Shown here: one piece after another, positions 53,300-62,378 of the stretch | How the letters are laid out: each line of letters begins with the position of its first letter | Numbering within the stretch: position 1 is the stretch's first letter | Origin: CAIWHR01 sp963726775 | GTDB taxonomy: Bacteria; Pseudomonadota; Gammaproteobacteria; Burkholderiales; Casimicrobiaceae | Length of the DNA: 64,000 bases | Assembly (NCBI GenBank): GCA_963726775.1 | Contig: CAVSDL010000012.1 | Location: 149,040-213,039, forward strand | Reading direction: 5' to 3' | Position numbers and translations under genes: made by a program | Notes under the pieces: model-generated | Database searches by the model: none | Seen by the model: only the letters and a program-made list of their open reading frames with translations | What the model was told of the DNA's origin: nothing

Positions 53300-54724
53300 A
53301 TGCGCTACATCAGCACCCGAGGCACATGGGCCGGCGACCCGCAGCCGTTCCTGGCGGTCCTGCAGCAAGGCCTCGCTCCGGACGGTGGCCTCGCCGTTCC
53401 GCAGGCGTACCCGCGATTGTCTTCGCCCGAGCTTGCGGCGATGCGCCCGCTCGACTATCGCGGCCTCGCGCTCGCGGTGCTGTCGCGCTTCATCGACGAC
53501 ATTCCGCCGGTCGACCTGAAGGGTTTGATCGACCGCACGTACAGGGCGGCGACGTTCGGCGACGACGCCATCACGCCGGTCACGGCGCTCGAACCCGGCG
53601 TGCACCTCCTGCACGTGTCGAACGGCCCGACGCTGGCGTTCAAGGACATCGCGCTGCAGCTCCTTGGCAACCTCTTCGAGTACGTGCTGGCGAAGGAGGG
53701 GCGCGTGCTCAACATCCTCGGCGCGACGTCGGGCGACACGGGCAGCTCCGCCGAGTATGCGATGCGGGGCAAGCGCGGGATCCGCGTGTTCATGCTGTCG
53801 CCCAAGGGCCGCATGAGTCCGTTCCAGCAGGCGCAGATGTACAGCCTTGCCGACCCGAACATCCACAACATCGCGATCGATGGCGTATTCGACGAATGTC
53901 AGGACATCGTGAAGGCCGTGAGTGCCGACGCCGCGTTCAAGACGCGCTGGCGCATCGGGACGGTCAATTCGATCAACTGGGCGCGCGTCGCCGCGCAGAT
54001 CGTCTACTATTTCAAGGGCTATTTCGCGGTCACGGGCGCGGACGGCGAGCCGGTCGACTTCGCGGTGCCGACCGGAAACTTCGGCAACATACTTGCGGGC
54101 CATGTTGCCAGGGAGATGGGGCTGCCGATCCGGAAGCTCATGCTCGCCACCAACGAGAATGACGTGCTGGACGAATTCTTCCGCACCGGCCGCTATCGGC
54201 CGCGCCAGACCGCGGAGACGCGGGCGACGTCCAGTCCGTCGATGGACATCTCGAAGGCGTCGAATTTCGAGCGTTATGCGTTCGACATCGCGGGGCGCGA
54301 TCCCGCGGTCGTGCGCGAACTGTGGTGGCTATTGGAGCGCGACGGCGGTTTCGACCTCGGCGGCACGCCGCACTGGTCGCGCGTCAAGGCGTCGGGCTTC
54401 GTGTCCGGCACGAGCACGCACGCGGAACGCATATTGACGATCCGCGACACGTTCGCGCGCCGGGGTGTGATGCTGGATCCGCATACGGCCGACGGCGTGA
54501 CGGTGGGACGCCGGTATCGTGATTCCGGCGTGCCGCTGGTCTGCATCGAAACGGCGCTGCCGGCAAAATTCGCGGCGACGATCCGGGAGGCGCTCGATCG
54601 CGATCCGGAGCGCCCGGCCGCGTACGCCGACCTCGAATCGCGGCCGCAGCGTTGCGCCGAGCTGCCGGCCGCCGTCGACCGCGTGAAGGCGTACGTCGCC
54701 GCGCACGCCGCAGTCGGTGCCTGA
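53300..54724 (+). CDS. thrC: Threonine synthase
   Basis: This 474-residue PLP enzyme opens MRYISTRGTWAGDPQPF and has GPTLAFKDIALQLLGN with the PLP lysine at K115, then LGATSGDTGSSAEYAM (phosphate binding). It converts O-phosphohomoserine to threonine. It belongs to the longer form of threonine synthase found in many proteobacteria. It follows hom by 4 bases, completing the threonine branch apart from thrB, which is not in the window. Confidence 0.95.
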   Translation: MRYISTRGTWAGDPQPFLAVLQQGLAPDGGLAVPQAYPRLSSPELAAMRPLDYRGLALAVLSRFIDDIPPVDLKGLIDRTYRAATFGDDAITPVTALEPGVHLLHVSNGPTLAFKDIALQLLGNLFEYVLAKEGRVLNILGATSGDTGSSAEYAMRGKRGIRVFMLSPKGRMSPFQQAQMYSLADPNIHNIAIDGVFDECQDIVKAVSADAAFKTRWRIGTVNSINWARVAAQIVYYFKGYFAVTGADGEPVDFAVPTGNFGNILAGHVAREMGLPIRKLMLATNENDVLDEFFRTGRYRPRQTAETRATSSPSMDISKASNFERYAFDIAGRDPAVVRELWWLLERDGGFDLGGTPHWSRVKASGFVSGTSTHAERILTIRDTFARRGVMLDPHTADGVTVGRRYRDSGVPLVCIETALPAKFAATIREALDRDPERPAAYADLESRPQRCAELPAAVDRVKAYVAAHAAVGA

Positions 54725-54781
54725 GCTTTCCGGTCCGGACCGGCGCGCGGTTCCGCTGCGCGGCGGCATCCGTTCCACGCC

Positions 54782-56163
54782 ATGATCTACGAACTCGTCA
54801 AGCTTGGCCGCAACCTTTTCGCCGGCCTCCGCCTCGCGTTGTTTCTGCCGGTGTCGCGCCTCGCGTTCCGGATCGACCCGGCTCAGCTGCTGCTGCTGTT
54901 TGTCGTGTCGGCAATGATCGATATCGGCACGGATTGGATTCGTTACGCTCCCGCAGCGCAGTTCTCCTGGTTCGGCGCAGGGAGCGAGTTCTTCACTGCA
55001 GGGCTGCTCCTCCTGAGCGCTGCCGTCATCGCGCTCGCGTTTCGGCAGAAGGCGCTCGCGCTGGCGATCCCGGTTCTGTCGCTGGCGGGGTATCCGGTTG
55101 TCCAGATCGTGCACACGCTTCCCTATGTGCTGCCGCCGGTCGGGGCGCTGACGGACTGGTTCGGGAATGCGTTCGACCTCGCGCTGGTCGCCTGGGCGCT
55201 CGCGCTGTTCGTGCGCGTTGTTGCCGTGTCGCTCATTCCGGCGCCTTCGCACCTCTGGCTGCGGGCGCTGGCCGGCGGGCTGCTGTTGGCCGCGCCGATT
55301 GCGTTGGCGCCCGCGCTGACGCCGACCGAGCCATGGTGGCGTTCCGCGTCGGCGCCTGCGGACGGCCGGTTTCCGAACCCGGCCTCGGAACCGGTGCTCG
55401 GCGCCCAGCAGACGCTGCTCGACGATGCCCTCGGCAATCTCGACGACGAGCGCCCCGGCGATACCGATCTCTATTTCGTAGGTTTCGCCGGCGATGCGCG
55501 AGACGACGCGTATCGTCTGGACGTGCTGGCCGCGCAGCGCACGATGGACGAGCGCTGGGACACGCAGGGCCGCTCGCTCGTGTTGGTCAACAGCCCGGCG
55601 ACTCTGCTCGAAACGCCGATGGCGACGGTTACCCACCTGCGCGAAACATTGAAGGAAATGGCGACGGCGATCAATCCCGAAGACGATGTCGTCATGCTCT
55701 ACCTCGCGGGACCGAGCGAACGGGACGGAACCCTCGACGTTGCGATGCCTCCGCTGGAGCTCGCGCCGCTTGCGCCGCGGTGCTGCGTGCGCTGCTCGAC
55801 GAGGCGGGCATCCGCTGGCGGATCGTCGTCGTGTCCGCCTGTTACTCGAGCGCCTTCGTCGATGCGCTGGAAAACGACTTCACGCTGGTGATGACGGCCG
55901 CAGCGGAAGGTGCGACCGCGGGCTGCGGCCGCAGTGCAACGGCGACGGACCTCGGTGCGGTGCTGTTCGGCGATGCGCTCGCCCATGCCGACTCGCTGCG
56001 CGAAGGATTCGAGGCGGCGCGGGCGGGGGGTGGCGCCGCCGACCCGAGCGCCAACGCACTTGCAGATCGCGGCGTGCGCCTCTTCATCGGACCGGCGATG
56101 GCGGACAAACTGAAGGAACTCGACCGCGGACGCGCCAACCGTCGTGCGGGGCAGACGATCTGA
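54782..56163 (+). pseudogene. C13-peptidase-like membrane protein, frameshifted near 55775
   Basis: The frame from ATG 54782 gives about seven helices (residues about 28-190), a soluble linker and the start of a caspase-like C13 domain, up to PPLELAPLAP. The continuation LRALLDEAGIRWRIVVVSAC is in another frame, open to 56163. Adding one base near 55774-55780 would give about 460 residues. The Cys nucleophile is kept (SACYSS, codon at 55840-55842). The SHGS histidine motif typical of this family, usually before the PPL segment, is replaced by AGPS in LAGPSERDG. So the protein may be inactive even without the frameshift. The break may be a sequencing error, but the lost His supports true decay or a non-catalytic member. 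Confidence 0.7.
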
Positions 56164-56204
56164 GTCGCGGCGGAGTGATTCCGCGGCAGGTTAAACTCGC
56201 GCCC

Positions 56205-57254
56205 GTGGCAGCCTCGGTCGAAGTCCGCAACCTCGAGCATGCGTACGGCGCGAATCGCGTGGTGCGCGGTCTCGATTTCACCCTGGCCGACGGCCGGATC
56301 GGCTGTCTGCTCGGCCAGTCCGGCTGCGGCAAGACCACCGTCCTGCGCTGCCTCGCCGGCTTCGAGCCGCTGACCGGCGGATCGATCGCGTTGTCGGGCC
56401 GCACGGTCTCCGAGCCCGGACGCCTCGTGCCGCCGGAGGAGCGGCGAATCGGCATGGTATTCCAGGACTACGCGCTGTTCCCGCACCTGACCGTCGCCGG
56501 CAACGTCGGGTTTGCATTCGGCCGGCGGCCCGATGCGGCGGCGCGCGCGCGCGTTGCCGAACTGCTCGCGATGGTGGGCCTCGACGCCGCGGCGGACACG
56601 TATCCGCACGAGCTCTCCGGCGGCCAGCAGCAACGCGTGGCACTCGCCCGCGCGCTCGCTCCGGAGCCCGACCTGTTGCTCCTAGACGAACCGTTCTCGA
56701 ATCTCGACGTGGATCTTCGGGAGCGGCTCTCCCTCGAAGTGCGCGCCATCATCAAGAACAGCGGCACGACGGCGATTCTCGTCACGCACGACCAGCACGA
56801 GGCCTTTGCGCTGGCCGACGAGATCGGCATCATGCATCAAGGCCGGATCGAGCAGTGGGACGCGGCCTACAACCTCTATCACCGCCCGGCGACGCGTTTC
56901 GTCGCCGATTTCGTCGGGCAGGGTGTTTTCGTGCGCGGCGTCGTTGCCGGGATACACACGCTGGCAACCGAGCTGGGCGAGCTCGACACGACGCTGCCGG
57001 CGTCTGTTGTCGAGGGCGCCGCCATGGACCTGCTGGTGCGGCCCGACGACATCGTCCACGACGACGCGAGCCCGTGGCACGCGGAGGTCGCCGCAAAGGC
57101 GTTTCGCGGCGCCGACTTCCTGTATACGCTGCGGCTGGCGTCGGGCACGGACGTGCTCTCGCTCGTGCCCTCGCATCACGACCACGCGATCGGCGAGAAA
57201 ATCGGCATCCGGCTCGCGATCGACCACGTGGTCGCGTTTCCGGCCTCGGTTTGA
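56205..57254 (+). CDS. fbpC: Fe(3+) ABC transporter ATP-binding protein (FbpC-like)
   Basis: This 349-residue ATPase has Walker A GQSGCGKTT, signature LSGGQQQRVALARALAPEPDLL, Walker B LLLLDEPFSNLD and an H-loop in LVTHDQHE. The C-terminal part is a TOBE-like domain, and the sequence IGMVFQDYALFPHLTVAGNV is that of the FbpC/PotA group. It would energise FbpB. The fbpA and fbpB genes lie 26-28 kb upstream. GTG 56205 is the closest start to the family N-terminus; no ATG is near. It is 41 bases after the C13-like gene and 73 before a NitT/TauT set, whose own ATPase is separate. Confidence 0.85.
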   Translation: MAASVEVRNLEHAYGANRVVRGLDFTLADGRIGCLLGQSGCGKTTVLRCLAGFEPLTGGSIALSGRTVSEPGRLVPPEERRIGMVFQDYALFPHLTVAGNVGFAFGRRPDAAARARVAELLAMVGLDAAADTYPHELSGGQQQRVALARALAPEPDLLLLDEPFSNLDVDLRERLSLEVRAIIKNSGTTAILVTHDQHEAFALADEIGIMHQGRIEQWDAAYNLYHRPATRFVADFVGQGVFVRGVVAGIHTLATELGELDTTLPASVVEGAAMDLLVRPDDIVHDDASPWHAEVAAKAFRGADFLYTLRLASGTDVLSLVPSHHDHAIGEKIGIRLAIDHVVAFPASV

Positions 57255-57327
57255 CGCTGTGTCTTCGCGCGCGGAGAATGCGAATCCCGTTGCGCCCCTG
57301 AGAACGGGCGTCTTCCAGGAGGATCTC

Positions 57328-58347
57328 ATGCGTCGCTGGTTCCCATTCGCGGCGGTCGCCGCGCTGTGCCTTGCGTTCGCCGCGCCGTCGATCTACGCGC
57401 AGGCGCCGGAAAAACCCAAGCTGACCGTCGGCGTTGGCGGAAAGACGCTGTTCTACTACCTTCCCCTTACGATCGCGGAGCAGAAGGGCTACTTCAAGGC
57501 CGAAGGGCTGGATATCGAGATACAGGACTTCTCGGGCGGCGCCCGCGCGCTTCAGGCGTTGCTGGGCGGCAGCGTCGACATTGTTTCCGGCGCGTACGAG
57601 CACACGATCACGCAGCAGGCGAAGGGCCAGAACATCGAGGCGGTGTTTCTGCAGGGCAAATACTCGGCGATCGTGCTGGTGATGAACAAGGCGAAGGCCG
57701 AGAAATACAGATCGCCGGCCGACCTCAAAGGAATGAAGATCGGCGTCACGGCGCCGGGGTCGTCGACCAACATGTTCGTCAACATACTCCTCGCGAAGAG
57801 CGGATTGAAGCCGGACGATGTCTCGATCATCGGCGCCGGCGTGACAGCGGGGGCGGTCGCGATCATGCAGCGCGGGGAGCTCGACGCGCTGGCGAATCTC
57901 GACCCGGTGATCGCGCAGCTCGAGTCGCAGGGCTTCACCGCGGTCGTCGACACGCGCACCGCGAAAGGAATGCAGGACGTCTACGGCGGTGCCTACGCCG
58001 CGGGCTCGATCTACCTGCCGGTAGACTTCCCGAAGAAGTACCCGAACACGACGCAGGCATTCGTGAACGCGATGATGCGCGCGCTGCGCTTCATCCAGAC
58101 GTCGACCCCCGACGAGATTGTCGCGGCGGTGCCTTCCGACTACTACGTGGACAAGGCGCTCTACAAGGCGTCGCTCGAGAAGAACCTCGAGTCCTACAAG
58201 CACGACGGGATTGTCGGGATGGAGGCTGCGCGCAACGTTTATCGCGACCTCAAGTCCTTTGATCCCGGCGTCCAGAGCGCGACGGTGGACCTCGCGAAGA
58301 CGATCGACGCGTCGTTCGCGCTGAAGGCAGCGCAGAAATACAAGTGA
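57328..58347 (+). CDS. NitT/TauT-type ABC transporter, periplasmic binding protein
   Basis: A 339-residue precursor with signal peptide (MRRWFPFAAVAALCLAFAAPSIYAQ). The mature part begins LTVGVGGKTLFYYLPLTIAE and EQKGYFKAEGLDIEIQDFSGG, the SsuA/NrtA-type start, then LLGGSVDIVSGAYEHT. It binds an organic acid, sulfonate, nitrate or thiamine precursor; the ligand is not readable. AGGAGG (57317-57322) precedes the ATG. Its stop overlaps the ATPase GTG (GTGA), so the three genes form one operon. Confidence 0.9.
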   Translation: MRRWFPFAAVAALCLAFAAPSIYAQAPEKPKLTVGVGGKTLFYYLPLTIAEQKGYFKAEGLDIEIQDFSGGARALQALLGGSVDIVSGAYEHTITQQAKGQNIEAVFLQGKYSAIVLVMNKAKAEKYRSPADLKGMKIGVTAPGSSTNMFVNILLAKSGLKPDDVSIIGAGVTAGAVAIMQRGELDALANLDPVIAQLESQGFTAVVDTRTAKGMQDVYGGAYAAGSIYLPVDFPKKYPNTTQAFVNAMMRALRFIQTSTPDEIVAAVPSDYYVDKALYKASLEKNLESYKHDGIVGMEAARNVYRDLKSFDPGVQSATVDLAKTIDASFALKAAQKYK

Positions 58348-59183
58348 CGCCGGTGGCTATCGCCGCACAGGAATCGGCGCTGGCACTCGAGCGGATCACC
58401 TGCGCATTCGCCGCGCGTCCCGGCGCAAAGGACGCGGCGGCAGGGCGCTACACCGCGGTTCGGGATACTTCGCTCGCGATCGCCCCCGGTGAGTTCGTGT
58501 CGGTGGTCGGGCCGACGGGCTGTGGGAAATCGACGCTGCTCAACGTGGCCGCCGGCCTGCTCGCGCCCTCGGGGGGCCACGTCGAGATCTTCGGCAAACG
58601 GCTGCACGGCATCAACGCGCGTGCTGGCTACATGTTCCAGACCGATGCGCTGATGCCGTGGCGGAGTGCGCTCGCCAATGTGACGGCTGGCCTCGAGTTC
58701 CACGGCGTTGCGCGCAACGCAGCGGTGCCGCGGGCCCGGGATTGGCTCACCCGTGTGGGGCTCGCGGGATTCGAGGACCGCTTTCCGCACCAGCTGTCCG
58801 GCGGCATGAGGAAACGCGTCGCGCTCGCGCAGATGCTGATCCTCGATCCGCAGATCCTGCTGATGGACGAACCGTTCTCGGCACTCGACATCCAGACCCG
58901 ACAGCTGATGGAGAACGAGCTTCTGGACCTGTGGAGCGCGAATCGCAAGTCGGTGCTCTTCATCACCCACGATCTCGAGGAGGCGATCTCGCTCTCCGAC
59001 CGCGTCGTCGTGCTCTCGGCCGGGCCCGAGACGCATCCGATCGGCGAGTTTGCGATCGACCTCTTGCGCCCGCGCGACGTCGCCGAAATACGGATGACAC
59101 CACGCTTCGTCGAATTGCACGGCGCGATCTGGCACACGATGAAAGCGGAAGTACTGAAGGGCTATGCGCAAAGCCGCCGTTGA
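58344..59183 (+). CDS. NitT/TauT-type ABC transporter, ATP-binding protein
   Basis: This 279-residue ATPase has Walker A GPTGCGKST, signature LSGGMRKRVALAQML, Walker B ILLMDEPFSALD and H-loop ITHDLEEA. The Q-loop MFQTDALMPWRSALANV is typical of the SsuB/TauB group. GTG 58344 overlaps the upstream stop. The last residues overlap the permease start by 20 bases. It belongs to the transporter formed with 57328 and 59164. Confidence 0.92.
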   Translation: MTPVAIAAQESALALERITCAFAARPGAKDAAAGRYTAVRDTSLAIAPGEFVSVVGPTGCGKSTLLNVAAGLLAPSGGHVEIFGKRLHGINARAGYMFQTDALMPWRSALANVTAGLEFHGVARNAAVPRARDWLTRVGLAGFEDRFPHQLSGGMRKRVALAQMLILDPQILLMDEPFSALDIQTRQLMENELLDLWSANRKSVLFITHDLEEAISLSDRVVVLSAGPETHPIGEFAIDLLRPRDVAEIRMTPRFVELHGAIWHTMKAEVLKGYAQSRR

Positions 59184-59979
59184 TTCACGGGTCAAGCTTG
59201 CCCTCTACCATGCGCTGGTGCTGGGTGCGCTGTTCGCGGTCTGGTACGCGCTGACCACGCCGGGTCTCGTCACCGACGATTTCGCGAAGAACACGGCGTT
59301 CTTCTTCGGAAGGCCGGTGCAGGTGCTGAAAGTCGTGTGGCAATGGTTCGCGGGCGGGAAGATCTACGCGCATCTCGGCATCACGCTGCTGGAAACGCTA
59401 CTCGCTTTTGTCGCCGGTAGCGTGCTCGGCCTGCTGGTCGGCCTCTGGCTGGCGCTGAGTCCCGTCGCATCCGCGCTCGCCGACCCGTACATCAAGGCGA
59501 TGAACGCGATGCCGCGCGTGATCCTGGCGCCGATCTTCGCCGTGTGGTTCGGCCTCGGCATTGTGTCGAAGGTCGCGCTCGGCGTGACGCTCGTGTTCTT
59601 CATCGTCTTTTTCAACGTCTACCAGGGTGTCAAGGAAGTGAGCCCGACGGTGCTCGCCAATGCAAGGATGCTCGGCGCCTCGAAGCGGCAATTGCTGCGC
59701 CACATCTATCTGCCGTCGGCGACGTCGTGGGTGTTCTCCAGCCTGCACACTGCGGTCGGCATGGCCTTCGTAGGCGCGGTCGTCGGCGAATATCTCGGCT
59801 CCGCGAAAGGCGTCGGTTACCTGATCCTGCAGGCGGAGGGCGTGTTCGACATCAACACTGTCCTCGCCGGGATCCTCGTGCTCACCGCGTTTGCGCTGGT
59901 GCTCGATTACGCGGTCACGAAGGCGGAGGCGCGGCTTCTCGTGTGGCGCCCGAAGGCGGCCGAGACCGAAGCGCTCTGA
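59164..59979 (+). CDS. NitT/TauT-type ABC transporter, permease
   Basis: This 271-residue protein has about six helices and the coupling motif EVSPTVLANARMLGASKRQLLRH (ANARMLGAS), with YIKAMNAMPRVILAPIFAVWFG before it. It overlaps the ATPase gene by 20 bases. It forms the inner-membrane channel for the binding protein encoded at 57328. The operon ends about 35 bases before the tRNA promoter. Confidence 0.92.
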   Translation: MRKAAVDSRVKLALYHALVLGALFAVWYALTTPGLVTDDFAKNTAFFFGRPVQVLKVVWQWFAGGKIYAHLGITLLETLLAFVAGSVLGLLVGLWLALSPVASALADPYIKAMNAMPRVILAPIFAVWFGLGIVSKVALGVTLVFFIVFFNVYQGVKEVSPTVLANARMLGASKRQLLRHIYLPSATSWVFSSLHTAVGMAFVGAVVGEYLGSAKGVGYLILQAEGVFDINTVLAGILVLTAFALVLDYAVTKAEARLLVWRPKAAETEAL

Positions 59980-60013
59980 GCGGTAGGCGCGAGGCGTCCC
60001 CGCCCGCGAAGAA

Positions 60014-60042
60014 TTGACCCAGAGGCGTCGACGCGCTATAGT
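60014..60042 (+). promoter_or_regulatory. Strong sigma-70 promoter of the initiator tRNA gene
   Basis: TTGACC (60014-60019), a 17-base spacer and TATAGT (60037-60042) match the consensus closely. The tRNA begins 11 bases after the -10 box. Confidence 0.75.
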
Positions 60043-60053
60043 TTCGATCCTGC

Positions 60054-60130
60054 CGCGGGGTGGAGCAGTCTGGCAGCTCGTCGGGCTCATAACCCGAAGG
60101 TCGAAGGTTCAAATCCTTCCCCCGCAACCA
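60054..60130 (+). tRNA. Initiator tRNA-fMet (CAT)
   Basis: This 77-base tRNA has the CCA encoded. The acceptor arms CGCGGGG and CCCCGCA leave C1 opposite A72 unpaired, a formyl-initiator trait. The anticodon stem has the GGG/CCC run of initiators around the CTCATAA loop, with anticodon CAT at 60088-60090. The T-arm TTCAAATCC is present. It is the only RNA gene found. A strong promoter precedes it and an intrinsic terminator follows. Confidence 0.95.
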
Positions 60131-60140
60131 AACAAATCAG

Positions 60141-60171
60141 CGGCTTGCCTTCGGGCAGGCCGTTTTTGTTT
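60141..60171 (+). terminator. Intrinsic terminator of the tRNA-fMet gene
   Basis: CGGCTTGCC (60141-60149) pairs with GGCAGGCCG (60154-60162) through one G-T wobble, with loop TTCG. TTTTTGTTT (60163-60171) follows. The group II intron sequence begins at the next base. Confidence 0.85.
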
Positions 60172-60740
60172 GTGCGCCCGGCAGGGCGCACGTACTTGGA
60201 GGTGAAAGTCCTCTACACACCCGGCAAGGGGAAGTGTTAGCCGAACGGCAAGGGTGTCGCGGGCGACTGCGAATCCGGAGGAAACCGAAGGCAAAGCGCT
60301 GGCCTGACGAACAGGAAGCGGATAGAGGCGGCGCAGCGGGGTGAGCAGGCAAATATCTGCAAAGCCCAATACTTGCACGGAACGCTGCGACGTAGATCCG
60401 ACAGGCATAAGCGTGAAGGTGCGTGCGCAATACCCGGGGAGATCTGGCGGTCTGCCTTGTGCTACCGACATCGAGAGGTGTCGGGATGGATCGCCAGAAG
60501 TCAGCCGAGGCCATAGTAGGTGACAACGCGAACCGAAGGGCTGAACGTGAAGTGCCGCGAGTAGGCGGCGGGCATCTCAAGGAAGCCGATGAAGGCAGAA
60601 GCTGATCGGGCAAATCAGGCGGGCGCGGAGGACAACGGACGGAACTCGGTGGATGCCGCTACCTGCGCCAACTCCAACTCCATGTGCGAGTTTTTGCGTG
60701 CCCGGCCATGGGCGCCGCCGGTGCCCCTGCTTGAAGGTCG
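60172..60740 (+). mobile_element. Group II intron, 5' fragment (truncated, no reverse transcriptase)
   Basis: The sequence starts GTGCG, as group II introns do, and the first hairpin is GTGCGCCC/GGGCGCAC with loop GGCA. GTGAAAGTCCTCTACAC, GAAGTGTTAGCC, GGATCGCCAGAAGTC and AGCCGAGGCCATAGTAGG are typical of bacterial group II intron RNA up to domain IV. The insertion point is directly behind a terminator T-tract, the habit of class C introns. No domain V hairpin and no reverse transcriptase follow. An ATG at 60588 (within ATGAAGGCAG) opens a frame of about 50 codons that may be the start of a lost intron protein. The right end is uncertain. Confidence 0.75.
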
Positions 60741-60944
60741 CTGACCGGCCAACTCCGGACGGACGGCCGTTATCGCCAAAATTGCCGATAAGCAGACGGT
60801 CCAATGGTGGATGAATGGGGTGCCATTTGGGTTGCACCGTGAAGCTCCAACGAACTCATGCCCGAACGTTGCTCGGCGATGGACGCCACCTTGCCTAACG
60901 CGTTCCGGGAAAGGGATCTCCTTGAATGCGGTGTGGCCAAGAAC
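60741..60944. other. About 200 bases of unassigned sequence next to the intron fragment
   Basis: No gene is supported between the intron fragment and the HPP gene. The base composition differs from the flanking chromosome. It may be a leftover of the deletion that removed the intron's 3' half. Confidence 0.4.
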
Positions 60945-61493
60945 TCATTCAACCCATCCGCCCCAGAACAGCGACGGCGGCGACTTTTCCCACCAATTTG
61001 CGGGATACCGCACCGTCCCCGGCAGAAGTCGACTCCACAGCGCGGCAACGAACGCAAGGATCACGATCCCCAGTCCGACTGGTTGCAGGACAGCGGCAAA
61101 ACCGGCGTGCGCGTGCAGCATGAGCAGAGGATTGGCGCCGGCCGGAGGGTGTACGGTCTTCGTCACGAGCATGAAAATCAGCGATAGCACGAGCGCGAGG
61201 ACGTAGACCCAGGTGGCGTCCCCAAAATACTGGTAGCAACTCACGCCGATGAGTGCGCCGCCGAGATGGCCTCCGAAAAGGGAGCGGGGCTGCGCTGCCG
61301 GCGCACGGGTGAGTCCGAACAGGAAGACGGCAGTGCCGCCGAATGAAGCCAACAGGAGAAGGTCGGTTGGCGGGTTGACCAATGTGAGGACCAGACCCAG
61401 AGCGACGGCCGCGCCCAACCCGCACCAAACGATTCGGGCGATAGCGATCACTGCGAATCGACGCTTTCGAGCCTTTGGGGAATTATTGCGCAT
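60945..61493 (-). CDS. HPP family integral membrane protein
   Basis: This 182-residue protein has about four to five helices: residues about 15-37, 42-58, 66-84, 86-105 and 124-147. It contains HPPAGANPLLML, the HPP signature with the conserved Pro-Pro-Ala-Gly. HPP-type proteins are small inner-membrane proteins; one plant relative is a nitrite transporter of chloroplasts. The role here is not known. The start MRNNSPK at 61493 is preferred over an upstream frame to 61607. It lies downstream of the GST gene on the same strand (125-base gap). Confidence 0.85.
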   Translation of the reverse strand: MRNNSPKARKRRFAVIAIARIVWCGLGAAVALGLVLTLVNPPTDLLLLASFGGTAVFLFGLTRAPAAQPRSLFGGHLGGALIGVSCYQYFGDATWVYVLALVLSLIFMLVTKTVHPPAGANPLLMLHAHAGFAAVLQPVGLGIVILAFVAALWSRLLPGTVRYPANWWEKSPPSLFWGGWVE

Positions 61494-61618
61494 TGATCTG
61501 TGCTCCCAATCAAGTCGAGCATCTGAACAACATCTACTCTGGGTGAAGAGCGACAGGGATCGCGGTGCGCCGACGGTTGAGCGCCTGGGTCGCCGTCGGT
61601 TGGCCACATCCTTGCGAT

Positions 61619-62245
61619 TCAGCTCAGTTTTACCGCGAATCCGCGCTGGACGCCGGGGCGCGCCATCATCGCTTCATACCACCGACGTACGTGCGGAAAC
61701 TCGGCTAGATCGACCTTGTGCCGGGGATGCCGCCACGCCCACCCGAGAATGGCGAAGTCGGCGATCGACAGCTCGTCTGCGAAGAACTCGTGCGTCGCCA
61801 ACCTGCGGTCCATCACCGCGTAGAGGCGCCGCGTCTCCATCGAAAAGCGCGCGAGTGCGTAGCGACGGTCATCTTCATTCTCGACCGTCGCGAAATGGTG
61901 GACCTGCCCGGGGATCGGCCCGAAATTTCCCATCTGGAACATAAGCCATTCCAGCACCGGGATGCGCGTCTCCAGATCGCGCGGCCAGAACTTGCCGGTC
62001 TTCTCGCCCAGGTAAATGAGGATCGCGCCCGATTCGAAAACGCTGACTGGTTTCCCGTTGGGCCCGTCCAGGTCGACAATCGCGGGTATCTTGCCGCTCG
62101 GGCTGATCTTCAGGAAATCCAGTTCGAACTGCTGGCTCTTGCTGAGATCGACGATCTTGACGGTGTAAGGAAGCGCCATTTCCTCCAGGGCAACGCTGAT
62201 CTTGCGACCGTTCGGCGTATCGAATGCGTGAAGTTCAATGGGCAT
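61619..62245 (-). CDS. Glutathione S-transferase (YghU/YfcG-like)
   Basis: This 208-residue GST has an N-terminal thioredoxin-like domain: ELHAFDTPNGRKISVALEEM, SPSGKIPAIVDLD with the cis-proline, and FESGAILIYLGEKTG for glutathione binding. An all-helical C-terminal domain follows, including FFADELSIADFAILGWAWRH. The TPNGRK segment and the GQVHHF motif point to the YghU/YfcG group, which reduces disulfides with glutathione. It diverges from the SDR gene (133-base gap). Confidence 0.9.
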   Translation of the reverse strand: MPIELHAFDTPNGRKISVALEEMALPYTVKIVDLSKSQQFELDFLKISPSGKIPAIVDLDGPNGKPVSVFESGAILIYLGEKTGKFWPRDLETRIPVLEWLMFQMGNFGPIPGQVHHFATVENEDDRRYALARFSMETRRLYAVMDRRLATHEFFADELSIADFAILGWAWRHPRHKVDLAEFPHVRRWYEAMMARPGVQRGFAVKLS

Positions 62246-62378
62246 CTAGCATTCCTTTGCCTTACCGGTTGCTTGAACCTGCACCTAACCGTAGACCATG
62301 GTGCCGCGGCGCTCGGCGATGTAGCATCGCGGGCTCTCGACACCGCAATGCGTGTTGAAACGGATAGAAGGATGGATT

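Noticed and set aside
60137..60613. Minus-strand ORFs inside the intron fragment
   Set aside because: These ORFs are antisense to structured intron RNA and are often misannotated as hypothetical proteins.
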